From NCBI GenBank assembly GCA_021730945.1, contig JAKFYH010000013.1, positions 1 through 64,000 of the forward strand: 64,000 bases of DNA, given 5' to 3'. The stretch's first letter is position 1. The number at the start of each line of letters is the position of its first letter. Positions 17,969 to 27,063 of this stretch are shown in pieces. Origin of the DNA: Acidobacteriota bacterium. Its GTDB lineage: Bacteria > Acidobacteriota > Vicinamibacteria > Vicinamibacterales > UBA2999. A program made the position numbers and the translations under genes. Below the pieces are notes generated by a model, which made no database searches, was not told the origin of the DNA, and saw only the letters and a list, made by a program, of their open reading frames with translations.

Positions 17969-19387
17969 ATGACCACGCGCACGCGTCTCCTGCTCACCAG
18001 CCTGGCCGTCGCCGGCACCGTCGCCATCGGCGGCGCGCAGTCGCTGCCGGCCAACTCAGCGGCGCTCGATGCCGAAACGCTGCAGCACTTCCAGGAGCTG
18101 CTCAAACGCGATACGCAGAGCCCCCCGGGGAATGAAATCCGCGCGGTCGAATATCTCAAGCAGGTGCTCGACAAGGAAGGCATCACCTACCAGGTGTTCG
18201 CGAAAGACCCGCAGCGCCCGAACCTCGTGGCGCGCATCAAGGGCAACGGCAAGAAGCGGCCAATCCTGATCATGGGCCACACTGACGTCGTCACCGTCGA
18301 CGCCAAGAAGTGGACCTTCCCGCCATTCGGCGCGGTGCGCGATGGCGGCTACATCTACGGCCGCGGCGCGGTCGACGACAAGGACAATCTGACGGCGGCG
18401 CTGATGTTGATCCTGCGCCTCAAGCGCGAGGCGACGCTGCTCGATCGCGACGTGATCCTGCTGGCCGAATCGGGTGAGGAAGGCGCGCCCGATGTCGGCG
18501 CGCAGTTCATGGCCGACAACCACCTCGACGCCATCAATGCCGAGTTCTGTTTTGCCGAGGGCGGCGGGGTCGTGCGCCGCGGCGGCAACGTGGTGCAGGC
18601 CAACGTCGGCACCACCGAGAAGGAGCCCCGCCCGATTGAGATCATCGCGCGCGGCCCGGCCGGCCACGGCTCGGTGCCGTCCAAGAACAACGCGGTCACG
18701 CACCTGTCGGCCGCGGTCACCAAGGTGGCCAACTGGGTGCCACCACTGCGCGTCAACGAAACCACCGGCGCCTACTTCCGCAAGTTGCAGTCGATGGTGA
18801 CGCCCGACGTGGCCAAGGTCTACCGCGACGTGCTGAGCCCCGATCCCAAGGTCAACGGCCCGGCCGCCGAATGGCTGCTCGAGAACCAGCCGTCGCACTG
18901 GTCGATGCTCCACACCTCGCTCGTGCCCACCATCGTCGACGCCGGCTTCCGCTACAACGTGATTCCGTCAGAGGTGAAGGCCACTCTGGACGTCCGCCTG
19001 CATCCTGATGAAGATCAGGACACGTTTCTGGATGAAGTGCGCAAGGTGATTGGCGACCCGACCGTCGAGGTGCGGTGGTTCCGCGATCGGTATCGTCCGG
19101 CCGGCGGCTCGCGGCTCGACACCGAGGCATTCACGGTGCTCGAAGCGCAGCTCAAGAAGCACTACAACACGGTGGCCCTCCCGACGATGGGCACCGGCGC
19201 CACCGACATGTCGAACATCCGCGCCAAGGGGCCGCAGTGCTACGGCATTGGCCCGGCCATCGACACCGAGGACGGCCCGAAGGGCTACGGCGCGCACAGC
19301 GACCAGGAGCGGATTCTCGAGTCGGAGCTGCTGCGCTTTACCCGCTTCACCTACGACCTGGTGATGGAGCTGGCGCGGGCGCGGTAG
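17969..19387 (+). CDS. M20-family metallopeptidase, exported
   Basis: 472 aa from ATG at 17969; the 737-aa ORF-track version includes 265 low-quality residues antisense to the acyltransferase gene. A signal peptide ends near AIGGAQS. Two-zinc ligands of the M20 clan are in order: His in LIMGHTDVVTVD, bridging Asp in GRGAVDDKD, general-base Glu pair in AESGEEGAP, and the distal His in GYGAHSDQERI. A dimerisation domain sits in the middle (GPAGHGSVPSKNNAV). It probably hydrolyses dipeptides or N-acyl amino acids in the periplasm. Confidence 0.94.
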   Translation: MTTRTRLLLTSLAVAGTVAIGGAQSLPANSAALDAETLQHFQELLKRDTQSPPGNEIRAVEYLKQVLDKEGITYQVFAKDPQRPNLVARIKGNGKKRPILIMGHTDVVTVDAKKWTFPPFGAVRDGGYIYGRGAVDDKDNLTAALMLILRLKREATLLDRDVILLAESGEEGAPDVGAQFMADNHLDAINAEFCFAEGGGVVRRGGNVVQANVGTTEKEPRPIEIIARGPAGHGSVPSKNNAVTHLSAAVTKVANWVPPLRVNETTGAYFRKLQSMVTPDVAKVYRDVLSPDPKVNGPAAEWLLENQPSHWSMLHTSLVPTIVDAGFRYNVIPSEVKATLDVRLHPDEDQDTFLDEVRKVIGDPTVEVRWFRDRYRPAGGSRLDTEAFTVLEAQLKKHYNTVALPTMGTGATDMSNIRAKGPQCYGIGPAIDTEDGPKGYGAHSDQERILESELLRFTRFTYDLVMELARAR

Positions 19388-19393
19388 CGGCCG

Positions 19394-20647
19394 CTACTGG
19401 GGAAGCGTGTCGGACGACAGGATCTTCGTCCAGGTCGCGCCACCGTCGGCAGTGCGGTAGACGGAACCGTGGGACCCCGACAGGTACATGATCCGGGCGT
19501 TCTGCCGGCTGATCTCAAGGTCGCTCGGCCGCACGCCGGTGGGGCGCGACGGATCACCGTTGTTGGCGGTATCGGCCGGCAAGGCGCCGACCGGGCGCCA
19601 CGTGTTGCCGCCATCCAGGCTCTCGACCACCTGGGTACCGGTCTGCGACAGGCCGACGATCCGCAGGCCGGACGGGTCGGTCGGATCGAACCGCATGATG
19701 CCCTGCTGTGACGTCGGCGACACCGGCCGCGTGAACGTCGCCCCGCCGTCGCCGCTCAACAGGTAACTGGTATCGGCCAGGGCGACGATCAGGCGCGCCG
19801 GATTCTGCGGTGACAGGTCTAATCGGAACAGGGCCTGTTGCCGCGGCTCCGGTCCCATTCCGGTCTTCATCGCCGCCCAGGTCGCGCCGCCATCGGATGA
19901 CTTGAGCACCCCAAACTGCGTATCCACGTAATTGCTGCCGCCGGCCGACAGCAGCCCGAACGTGCTGGCATAGACGACGGCCGGATTGTCCGGGTCGATG
20001 CGCAAGCCGGTGACCCGCGTGCCGCGCACCAGGCCGGTCGGCAACTCGGTCCAACTGCGGCCGCCGTCGGCCGACTTGTAAATCACGCCGATGGTATTGA
20101 AGAGCCGATCGGGATCGGCGCCGGTGAAGCTGGCCGGGTTCGCGTTGCTGCCGGCGTAGAGGATCTGCGAATCGGACGGATCGATCGCGACGGCATAGAC
20201 CGCCGTGTTCATGGCCGGGCCCACCCGCTGTTCCCAGCGCCGGCCGCCATCGTCCGAGCAATACACGCCCTGATTGGCCGCCTGCATCAGGTCCAGCGTG
20301 CCCGGGCTGCCGGCCATCGCGAAACACACGTGGTCGGGACTGCGGGGATCGACGACGGTATCGAAGAACTCGGAGTAACACTGGCCGCCGCCGCGCTTGT
20401 CGAAGGAGCGCACACCGTCGACCATGCGCGTCCATGTGGCGCCATCGTCTACGGTTCTGAAGAAGCCCTCACCTTCGACGCCAACGTACACGATGCGATC
20501 GTTGAAGGGATCGATAGCGAGCGACTGATCGGTACGCTGGGGGTAGGAATGCGGGGTGCAGTCAACCGCCTGGGCGGCCGCGGGAACGGCGCCGGCCAGC
20601 ACCAGAACGGGCACGATCCACGCCGCTCGGTTCCACCGCTCAGCCAT
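19394..20647 (-). CDS. Secreted BNR/Asp-box repeat beta-propeller protein
   Basis: 417 aa from ATG at 20647, preceded by GGGAG; a GTG at 20659 is an alternative. The signal peptide ends AAAQAVDC. At least seven Asp-box turns of the form S-x-D-G-G-x-x-W are visible (VDDGATWT, SDDGGRRWE, SADGGRSWT, SSDGGATWA, SGDGGATFT, SLDGGNTWR, TADGGATWT). This gives a sialidase/VPS10-like propeller with no catalytic residues identified. It converges with the M20 gene with 6 bp between stops. Confidence 0.88.
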   Translation of the reverse strand: MAERWNRAAWIVPVLVLAGAVPAAAQAVDCTPHSYPQRTDQSLAIDPFNDRIVYVGVEGEGFFRTVDDGATWTRMVDGVRSFDKRGGGQCYSEFFDTVVDPRSPDHVCFAMAGSPGTLDLMQAANQGVYCSDDGGRRWEQRVGPAMNTAVYAVAIDPSDSQILYAGSNANPASFTGADPDRLFNTIGVIYKSADGGRSWTELPTGLVRGTRVTGLRIDPDNPAVVYASTFGLLSAGGSNYVDTQFGVLKSSDGGATWAAMKTGMGPEPRQQALFRLDLSPQNPARLIVALADTSYLLSGDGGATFTRPVSPTSQQGIMRFDPTDPSGLRIVGLSQTGTQVVESLDGGNTWRPVGALPADTANNGDPSRPTGVRPSDLEISRQNARIMYLSGSHGSVYRTADGGATWTKILSSDTLPQ

Positions 20648-20678
20648 GACGTCTCCCACGTTACACCAACCGGCGGTC

Positions 20679-20684
20679 TATGAT
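20679..20684 (+). promoter_or_regulatory. -10 element of the pseudouridine synthase gene (leaderless)
   Basis: TATGAT ends 5 nt before the ATG at 20690, with no Shine-Dalgarno in the gap and no good -35. Confidence 0.4.
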
Positions 20685-20689
20685 CGGGC

Positions 20690-21607
20690 ATGGCCATGAA
20701 CCGGGGCTGGTCGTATCACGAGCAAATTGGCCCTGAAGCGGTGGGCCGGACCGTCCTCGACCACCTGGCCGGTACCAGGAGACACTCGACTGCCGGCCAA
20801 TGGGCCGATCGGATCGCGCGTGGCGAGATTGAGGTCGAGGGCACCATAGCCGGACCGGCCACCATCTTGCGCGCCGGCGGCATCGTGGTCTGGCACCGGC
20901 CGCCCTGGGATGAGCCGGACGTCCCCACCGAGTTCGCCATCGTCCACGAGGATGAGGCGATTGTGGCGGTGGACAAGCCGAGCGGTTTGCCGACCATGCC
21001 GGCGGGCGGATTTCTTGAACACACGCTGCTTCACCAGCTTCGGCGGCAGTTTCCCGAGGCAAGCCCCCTCCATCGTCTTGGCCGCTGCACCTCGGGCCTG
21101 GTACTGTTCGCGCGCACGCACGCCGCCGGGTCGGCGCTGGCCAGGGCGTGGCGGGACCACGAGGTAAGGAAGACATATCGGACGCTTGCCAGCGGCGTGC
21201 CGACGGCCGATCGGTTCGAGATTGACGCGGCGATTGGCCCGGTGCCGCACCCACAGTTGGGCGCCGTGCATGCGGCGTCGACCGCCGGCAAGAGGTCGCG
21301 CAGCGTGGCCACGGTGCTGGAGCGTGGCGGGCATCACACCCTGTTCAGCGTCGATATCAGCACGGGGCGACCGCACCAGATCCGGATTCACATGGCCTAC
21401 GCCGGGCACCCCCTCGTGGGCGATCCGCTTTATGAGGTGGGCGGGACGATCAAGCCGAATCCCGGGTTACCCGGCGACGGCGGCTATCTCTTGCACGCCG
21501 AGCACCTGGCGTTTGTCCACCCGCTGACCGGCGCGGCCATGACCCTGGCCGCGCGACCGCCGCAGATGCTGCTCACGCGGAGTGAACGAAGCCACGTCGC
21601 ACGTTGA
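20690..21607 (+). CDS. RluA-family pseudouridine synthase with altered catalytic motif
   Basis: 305 aa. Family blocks are VDKPSGLPTMP, SPLHRLGRCTSGLVLFAR, VRKTYRTLASG, SGR-type FSVDISTGRPHQIRIHMAYAGHPLVGDPLY and LLHAEHLAFVHP. In RluA enzymes motif II is HRLDxxTSG, with the Asp as catalytic nucleophile; here codons CAT CGT CTT GGC read HRLG, so Gly replaces Asp. Similar HRLGR forms are recalled in some organellar and bacterial paralogues, so the change may define a subgroup. Activity cannot be assumed. Confidence 0.85.
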   Translation: MAMNRGWSYHEQIGPEAVGRTVLDHLAGTRRHSTAGQWADRIARGEIEVEGTIAGPATILRAGGIVVWHRPPWDEPDVPTEFAIVHEDEAIVAVDKPSGLPTMPAGGFLEHTLLHQLRRQFPEASPLHRLGRCTSGLVLFARTHAAGSALARAWRDHEVRKTYRTLASGVPTADRFEIDAAIGPVPHPQLGAVHAASTAGKRSRSVATVLERGGHHTLFSVDISTGRPHQIRIHMAYAGHPLVGDPLYEVGGTIKPNPGLPGDGGYLLHAEHLAFVHPLTGAAMTLAARPPQMLLTRSERSHVAR

Positions 21608-21630
21608 CCGAGGCAGGCGTCCCACGACAG

Positions 21631-21862
21631 CCACAGATTGAACGCCGATTCACCACGGCCACAGATTGAACGCCGATTCACCACGGCCACAGATTACGCA
21701 GATTACGCAGATTGAGTGGCGGCCCGCGCGAACCAGATACCTGCGGACCCACGCCGGCCTTCGGCCGGTTGGCGAGGCCTCGTGACCTCGCCGTCATCGC
21801 CGGGCAAAGCCCGGCGACGTGGGTCCTCGAACATCTGCGTGAATCTGCGAAATCTGCGGCCG
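21631..21862. repeat. CAGATT-type inverted repeat island (copy 1)
   Basis: Two exact 28-bp copies (CCACAGATTGAACGCCGATT and onward, period 28 from 21631) lead into CAGATTACGCAGATTACG, and the right side carries the reverse complement form (CATCTGCGTGAATCTGCG). Inside are nested palindromes (GGACCCACGCCGG pairing with CCGGCGACGTGGGTCC; CCGGCCTTCGGCCGG; GCCGGGCAAAGCCCGGC). No coding sequence is supported in the 21608-21903 gap. Copy 2 at 23173-23402 shares the same order of parts. Confidence 0.85.
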
Positions 21863-21903
21863 GTAAAGACCGACGCGGGCCGCCGATTGGACCGTGGGTG
21901 GAC

Positions 21904-23142
21904 TTACTGAGAGTGGCCGCGCGCGGTGATCGGCCAGACGGCTTCGACACGGTCCTTGCGGATGCCGTAGACGTAGTCGTAGAGGTTCACGACCGGGTCA
22001 CAGTGCGGCACGATCATCTCCAGTCGGTCGCCCATCTTGTAGGTCTTGCGCGACTCCTTGAAGGTGATGGTACCGAACTCGTCCGACCCGGGGTTGTAGT
22101 CCATGCCCGGCTCGCCGATCACGCCCGGGCGCGGCACGTTCAACGTGAACGCCTTCGCGCCGGCATCGGTGGTGAGGCGGCCAGGGAAGCGATGGTTGAC
22201 GATCGTGGCCAGCACGGTGAGTGACGGCGCGAAATCCGAGTAGACCGGGTTGCCGTCGGCGCCGCCGATTGCAAGGTACTGCATGTCCATGAACAGGTAA
22301 CTGCCAACCTGGACGTCGGTGAAACCGGGCACCAGGTGCTGGATGTTGTAGGTGCCGGTGCCGCCGCCACTGAAGATCTCGGTATTGAGGCCGGCGCGCT
22401 TCATGGCCTCGAACGTCTTGACGTTGCCCTCAATGTTGGCCAGCGCGCGCGCTTTGCGCTCGGCAAAGCCGGTGATGTGCTGGGCGCCGCCGTCGTACGA
22501 CAGCACGCCGCGCAGCTTCAGGTTCGGCAGCCGATCGACCAGCTTGGCCAGCGCCATCGCATCGTCTCCGGGAGGGATGCCGCTGCGGGTGCCCACCGCC
22601 ATGTCGATGACGACATCGGCGACAATGCCGGCCTCTTTCGCGGCCGCGTCCATGTCATGCGCGTTGGGCTCGTAGTCCACGGCCTGGATGAACTGCGGCG
22701 TGCGCTTGCGCAACTGCATGGCGCGGCGAATCTTGCTCACCGACAGGTTGCCGGTGGTCATGCAGATACGATCGAGGCCTTCAGCGGCGAGCGCTTCGGC
22801 CTCGCTCAGTTTCGCCGTGCAGATGCCCAGCGCGCCGGCCGCCATCTGCAACTTGGCGATCGCCGCGCACTTGTGGGTCTTGGCATGGGGGCGGCTGCCC
22901 AGCTTGTTGGCCGCCAGTGACCGCTGCATCTTCGCGATGTTCTGCTCGAGCTTGTCGAGGTCGACGCACAGCGCCGGCGTGTCGAGATCCCATTTCGAGA
23001 TCCCGGTGGCCATGGGCTTAACCGGCGCCAGGACCTCCGCGACGCAATAGCCCTTCACGGGCCGCGGAACCCAGATGTGGGCGGCGGTGGCGGCCGACGC
23101 CGCCAGAAACGCTCGACGAGTCGCAGAGGTCTTGCTGTTCAT
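21904..23142 (-). CDS. D-threonine aldolase / D-serine dehydratase-like PLP enzyme, Tat-exported
   Basis: 412 aa from ATG at 23142 (AGGAG upstream). The N-terminus has a twin-arginine signal (TSATRRAFLAASAATAA). The alanine-racemase-type barrel carries the PLP Lys in RPHAKTHKC, with the phosphate-binding GGGTGTYN near residue 265. The C-terminal domain ends with VPHCDPVVNLYDYV, the HxC zinc site of the D-serine dehydratase/D-threonine aldolase family. It would cleave or dehydrate D-hydroxyamino acids. Export of a PLP enzyme through Tat is expected if it folds with its cofactor in the cytoplasm. Repeat islands lie on both sides. Confidence 0.92.
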   Translation of the reverse strand: MNSKTSATRRAFLAASAATAAHIWVPRPVKGYCVAEVLAPVKPMATGISKWDLDTPALCVDLDKLEQNIAKMQRSLAANKLGSRPHAKTHKCAAIAKLQMAAGALGICTAKLSEAEALAAEGLDRICMTTGNLSVSKIRRAMQLRKRTPQFIQAVDYEPNAHDMDAAAKEAGIVADVVIDMAVGTRSGIPPGDDAMALAKLVDRLPNLKLRGVLSYDGGAQHITGFAERKARALANIEGNVKTFEAMKRAGLNTEIFSGGGTGTYNIQHLVPGFTDVQVGSYLFMDMQYLAIGGADGNPVYSDFAPSLTVLATIVNHRFPGRLTTDAGAKAFTLNVPRPGVIGEPGMDYNPGSDEFGTITFKESRKTYKMGDRLEMIVPHCDPVVNLYDYVYGIRKDRVEAVWPITARGHSQ

Positions 23143-23172
23143 TGCTGGCTCCTGTTGCTTGCCCAGAGAAGA

Positions 23173-23402
23173 TAGCCGCAGATTACACAGATTACGCAGA
23201 TTCAGCCACGGTAAACCCGCGCGAACAAGACGCCGGGACCCGCGTCGCCGGGCTACGCCCGGCGGACCGGCGTGGTCACGGCCATGAGATCGAGAGACTT
23301 CGGGTGACTTGTTGTCTCTCGATCTCGCGGTCGTGACCACGCCGGCCGGCCGGAGGCCGGCGCGGGGCCGCAGTATCTGTGTGAATCTGCGTCAATCTGT
23401 GG
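23173..23402. repeat. CAGATT-type inverted repeat island (copy 2)
   Basis: The left edge reads CAGATTACACAGATTACGCAGATT and the right edge carries ATCTGTGTGAATCTGCGTCAATCTG, its inverted counterpart. The centre is a 31-bp inverted repeat (23267-23297 and 23315-23345, 3 mismatches) with a 17-nt loop. The right edge supplies the last codons and TGA stop of the PepSY gene (minus strand CCACAGATTGA). The CCCGCGCGAAC segment after the left edge also occurs in copy 1. Confidence 0.87.
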
Positions 23403-24480
23403 CTGGTTTGGCCAGGCGCGGGCGCACCACGCGCCGCCACCAGACGATCATCCCGGTGACGTACAACACCGCCGGTGACAGGCCGAAGACGAACCACATG
23501 AGCCGGCCGGCAAGGCCGCCTACGCCGCCCACGTGCAGCGGCGTCATGCGCGACATGACGGCGTCGCCCCACGTGCGCGTGGTGGTGGTCGAGGCCAGGC
23601 GCTCGCCGGTGTACTGGTCCAGGTAGATCGCCGTCAGTTCCGACCCTGCAGGTGTCGGGCTGCGATCCGCGAACATGACGAGGAACGCACCGCGCTCGCC
23701 AAACGGCAGCACCACTCGCGCCACCGGCTTGCCGCCGGCATGGGCGCGGGCCCGGTCGAGCATCTGCGGCCAGGTCGGCGTTTCGACCGTGGCCGGGGGC
23801 GGCGTCGACTGAGGCGATCGCGCCGCGGTGATCGGCGACACGCGGTTGACGACGGCTCGGAACCCGGCCGGGAACACGAACGACACGGCGGTCACGGCGG
23901 ACAGCAGGATGAACGCCACACTCCAGATGCCTGCCGCCCGATGCAGTTCCCAGACGATGCGCCGGCGGCCGACGTCGACGATGAAGCCGCGGTGCCAGAG
24001 CCTGGCGCCAGGCCACCAGATCACGAGCCCGGTCACGCACAGCAGGATGATGACGAAGGCGCCAATTCCGTTGATGGTGCGTCCCGTCCGGCCGCCCAGC
24101 AGGTTGTAGTGCAGGTCCTGCAGCGCCCGCAGGGCCGGCGTCTCGGGCAACTCGCCGAGTACCGCCGTGCTGACCGGATCGATCAGCACGGTCCGGAACT
24201 CATTCGCGCTCGTGACGTAGGCCAGGTAGGTCGGCCTTAGCGTGGTGGGCGCATCCACCCCGGACAATCGGTGTTGAGGGTAGGCGCGGCCGACGCTCTC
24301 CATGATCGCCACCGGATCGGCGAGCGGCCCGGCGCTGGCGGTGAACAGGTGGGGATGAAGCGCCCGCTGCAGGTCAATGCGAAACACGAGTGCGGCGCCG
24401 CTGACCGAGACCACGGCGACATACAGGCCGGCGAGCACGCCCAGCCAGAGATGCACCTGGAACAAGCGGCGCCGGATCAT
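23392..24480 (-). CDS. PepSY-associated transmembrane protein
   Basis: 362 aa from ATG at 24480; ORF-track residues before MIRRRLFQ are shadow of btuB. Four membrane segments: near 10-30 (VHLWLGVLAGLYVAVVSVSG), about 145-165, about 190-210 and a C-terminal one (FGLSPAVLYVTGMIVWWRR). Conserved His occur in LQDLHYNLLGG, WELHRAAGIWS and MTPLHVGG, typical of PepSY_TM proteins, some of which bind heme and reduce ferric siderophores. The ATG overlaps the btuB stop (ATGA), so it is the second gene of the cobalamin-riboswitch unit. Confidence 0.9.
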   Translation of the reverse strand: MIRRRLFQVHLWLGVLAGLYVAVVSVSGAALVFRIDLQRALHPHLFTASAGPLADPVAIMESVGRAYPQHRLSGVDAPTTLRPTYLAYVTSANEFRTVLIDPVSTAVLGELPETPALRALQDLHYNLLGGRTGRTINGIGAFVIILLCVTGLVIWWPGARLWHRGFIVDVGRRRIVWELHRAAGIWSVAFILLSAVTAVSFVFPAGFRAVVNRVSPITAARSPQSTPPPATVETPTWPQMLDRARAHAGGKPVARVVLPFGERGAFLVMFADRSPTPAGSELTAIYLDQYTGERLASTTTTRTWGDAVMSRMTPLHVGGVGGLAGRLMWFVFGLSPAVLYVTGMIVWWRRVVRPRLAKPATD

Positions 24481-26843
24481 CGGCCGGCGCTGAGGTTGAA
24501 TCGCACGCCGGCCATCACGGTTCGAGGCAACGCGGGATAGCCGAGAGCCTGATCGTAGACGGCATCCCCCAGGTTCTCGCCCCGCACGAAGAGCCTGACC
24601 CGATCGTGCGCGCGGACATCGATGCCCACAGCGAACACCGCATACCCGGGATTCACGGTGATGTCGGTTGTCACCGGCAGCGGCCGTTCGGCGTTGGGCA
24701 CCGTGCGCAGCGACAGAAAGCTGTTGTCGTGGCGATCGCCGACGAAGCGGGCGTGGAACGAGACAGTGGCGCGGCCGTGCACCCACGACGCCCGCACGCC
24801 GCCGGCGTGTTTCGGCCGCCGCAGCAGCGGCTGTCCCGGTTGGAACTGCTGGCTGGTGCTGATGTTGGTGACGACCCGGTGGTCGACGTAGGCATAGCTG
24901 GCCACCGCGGTCATCCCGAGGAACGGTCGCTGGAGCGCCAGTTCGCTCTCCCAGCCCTCGGCCCGGGAACCGTCGATGTTGATGTACTCGGCGATGCCGT
25001 CGCCGGCCACGCCGCCACGGTAGGCGATCTGGTCGCGGTAGTCGTTATGGAAGTAGGTGACCTGCGCGCGAATCCGTTGACCGGCCAGCGTCGCCTCCAC
25101 GCCGGCATCGCCGGTGCGGGCGCGCTCGACCACCAGGTCCGGCGCCGGGTCGGCAAAGGCGTTGCCGAACCGCTCGCCGAGCGACGGCGACTTGATCCCC
25201 TTCCCCAGGTTGGCGAACACCCGGAGTGACGACACCACTCCCCGACCGAACGGCACCAGGTAGCCGCCGGCCGACAGCTTTGGACTGAAGAACGTGTCGT
25301 AGGTCTGCTTGCGGTCAAGGCGGCCACCGACCGTGGCAAACCAGCGGTCGCGGAAGGCAAACTGCTGCTGCACGAACACCGCGTGGTTGGTCAACGCCAT
25401 CTCGTCGGCCAGGCGGTTGGTTTCGCGCTCGATGTCGTAGCCGGCGCTCAGCCGGTGTCCGGCCCAGGCGTAGTCGCCCTGGTAACGAAACGCGGCGCGG
25501 CTGAAGTCGGATCGGCTGGTGAACGGAAAGTCGAACGACGTGCGCGAGGCGAGCAACTGGCCAGGGGCGGGTGTGGCACCGGCCGCCACCAGGGCGCCAA
25601 ACTCGGTGGCGTCAATCAGGCGCACCAGCCGCGAACCCTTCGGGAAGATGGCGTTGGGCGTGCCGGCCAGGATGGCATAGGTGGAGAACGCCGGGTCGCC
25701 GATGGTGTCGCCCGATTCGCTCTCGCCGCGAAAGTGGCTGACCGCGGCCGAGCCCGAATAGCGCGCGCCAAGCGAGTGCGACAGTTCGAAGTGCCCGGAC
25801 AGGTCGGTGGTGTCGTAGACGCCGCCGCTGTCGCGGGCGCCATAGCTGATGGCGCCCACTGACCGGCCGGTCGCGGTGGTGTAGCGGGCGGCGCCTCTCA
25901 GGGCCAGCCGGCTCGACACCGTGGCACCGGCGCTGGCATCGACGCTGTTCTGCTCGAAGCGATCGGCCTCGGGCAGCACATCGGCAAAGGCGCCATTCGA
26001 CGCTCGACGGGACACGCCGGCGGCGTAATCCACTCTTCGGGCGGCGCCGCCGTGCAGGCGGGCATCGCCACGATAGGTGCCGAACGATCCACCCTCTGCC
26101 GATCCGGCCGCCTGCAGCCGATCGCCCGCCGCGGCGCGGCGGGTAAAGATCTGCACGACCGATCCCATGGCGTCTGAGCCCCACAGCGCCGATTGGGCGC
26201 CGCGTACCACCTCCACGCGATCGATGTCGGCGGTGCTCAGCCGGCTGAAGTCAAACGCGCCGCCGCTCTGATTGACGTGCACGCCGTCGATCAGCACCAG
26301 GTTGTAGTCGGACTCGCCGCCGCGCGCGAACATCGAGGTGACGGCGCCCTCACGCCCGTTGCTCTCGACGCTGACGCCGGGCACGAAGCGCACCACGTCG
26401 GCCAGCGAGGCGCTGCCCAGCGCCTCGATCTCAGACCGCGAAAACACCGTCACCGATTCGGTCACCCCGGCGCGCCCTTCGGTGACGCGGGCGGCAGTCA
26501 CCACCAGCGTGTCTGACAGTCCGCCAATTTGCAGCGTCGCGTTGCGCTCGACCGGCCGGGTAGCACCGGCCACGGCCCAGGCCTGATCGGCAAAGCCGTC
26601 GCGATGCACGCGGACCTCGACCGGCACGCCGGCCGGCACTGCCAGGCGAAAGGCGCCGTCCGTGCCGGTGGTGATGCTGGCAATCGTGCGGCCGCCGGCC
26701 ACGGCGGAAACGGTCGCCGAGGCGACCGTGGCGCCGGACGGATCGGAGATGACGCCGTGGATGGCCACCTCTTGCGCCATCGCGGTGGTGTTGAGGCTGA
26801 GGGTAAAGAGGAATGCGAGTACAGATCCTAGCGGCAGACGCAT
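24477..26843 (-). CDS. btuB: TonB-dependent receptor under cobalamin riboswitch, BtuB-like
   Basis: 788 aa from ATG at 26843 with GGGGAGG upstream; the longer ORF-track start lies inside the riboswitch. After the signal peptide (TTAMAQ) comes a carboxypeptidase-regulatory-like beta domain (about 22-100), then the plug (SRSEIEALGSASLADVVRF, LIDGVHVNQSGGAF, VEVVRGAQSALWGSDAMGSVV) and the barrel ending FNLSAGR. The plug sequence is BtuB-like. The cobalamin riboswitch upstream makes corrinoid uptake the best call. It is coupled to the PepSY gene by ATGA overlap. Confidence 0.93.
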   Translation of the reverse strand: MRLPLGSVLAFLFTLSLNTTAMAQEVAIHGVISDPSGATVASATVSAVAGGRTIASITTGTDGAFRLAVPAGVPVEVRVHRDGFADQAWAVAGATRPVERNATLQIGGLSDTLVVTAARVTEGRAGVTESVTVFSRSEIEALGSASLADVVRFVPGVSVESNGREGAVTSMFARGGESDYNLVLIDGVHVNQSGGAFDFSRLSTADIDRVEVVRGAQSALWGSDAMGSVVQIFTRRAAAGDRLQAAGSAEGGSFGTYRGDARLHGGAARRVDYAAGVSRRASNGAFADVLPEADRFEQNSVDASAGATVSSRLALRGAARYTTATGRSVGAISYGARDSGGVYDTTDLSGHFELSHSLGARYSGSAAVSHFRGESESGDTIGDPAFSTYAILAGTPNAIFPKGSRLVRLIDATEFGALVAAGATPAPGQLLASRTSFDFPFTSRSDFSRAAFRYQGDYAWAGHRLSAGYDIERETNRLADEMALTNHAVFVQQQFAFRDRWFATVGGRLDRKQTYDTFFSPKLSAGGYLVPFGRGVVSSLRVFANLGKGIKSPSLGERFGNAFADPAPDLVVERARTGDAGVEATLAGQRIRAQVTYFHNDYRDQIAYRGGVAGDGIAEYINIDGSRAEGWESELALQRPFLGMTAVASYAYVDHRVVTNISTSQQFQPGQPLLRRPKHAGGVRASWVHGRATVSFHARFVGDRHDNSFLSLRTVPNAERPLPVTTDITVNPGYAVFAVGIDVRAHDRVRLFVRGENLGDAVYDQALGYPALPRTVMAGVRFNLSAGR

Positions 26844-26879
26844 GACGGTGGCCTCCCCGGGCACGTCGATGGTTGACGC

Positions 26880-27053
26880 TTGGGGCAGGTCTCCTGGCTT
26901 GGAGGACGCAGCATGCGCTGCAACCCGCTTCACCTTCCCCGGCAACGTGCCGAGTGGCATTCGAAGCGAGCGTTTCCTTCCTTACAGTGGCGGGACCGCG
27001 CCGGTGTTGCACCGGACTTCCCTATTGAGCCCTACGTGGGCACCCGAAGCACT
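26880..27053 (-). promoter_or_regulatory. Cobalamin (AdoCbl) riboswitch
   Basis: Read on the minus strand, the leader contains GGGAAGTCCGGTGCAACACC, the B12-box-like CGGTCCCGCCACTGTAA and the terminal GCCAGGAGACCTGCC, in the order of the cobalamin riboswitch. It ends 36 nt before the btuB ATG, so Cbl-dependent blocking of translation or transcription of btuB-PepSY is expected. Boundaries are by eye. Confidence 0.95.
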
Positions 27054-27063
27054 GTCAGTTATA

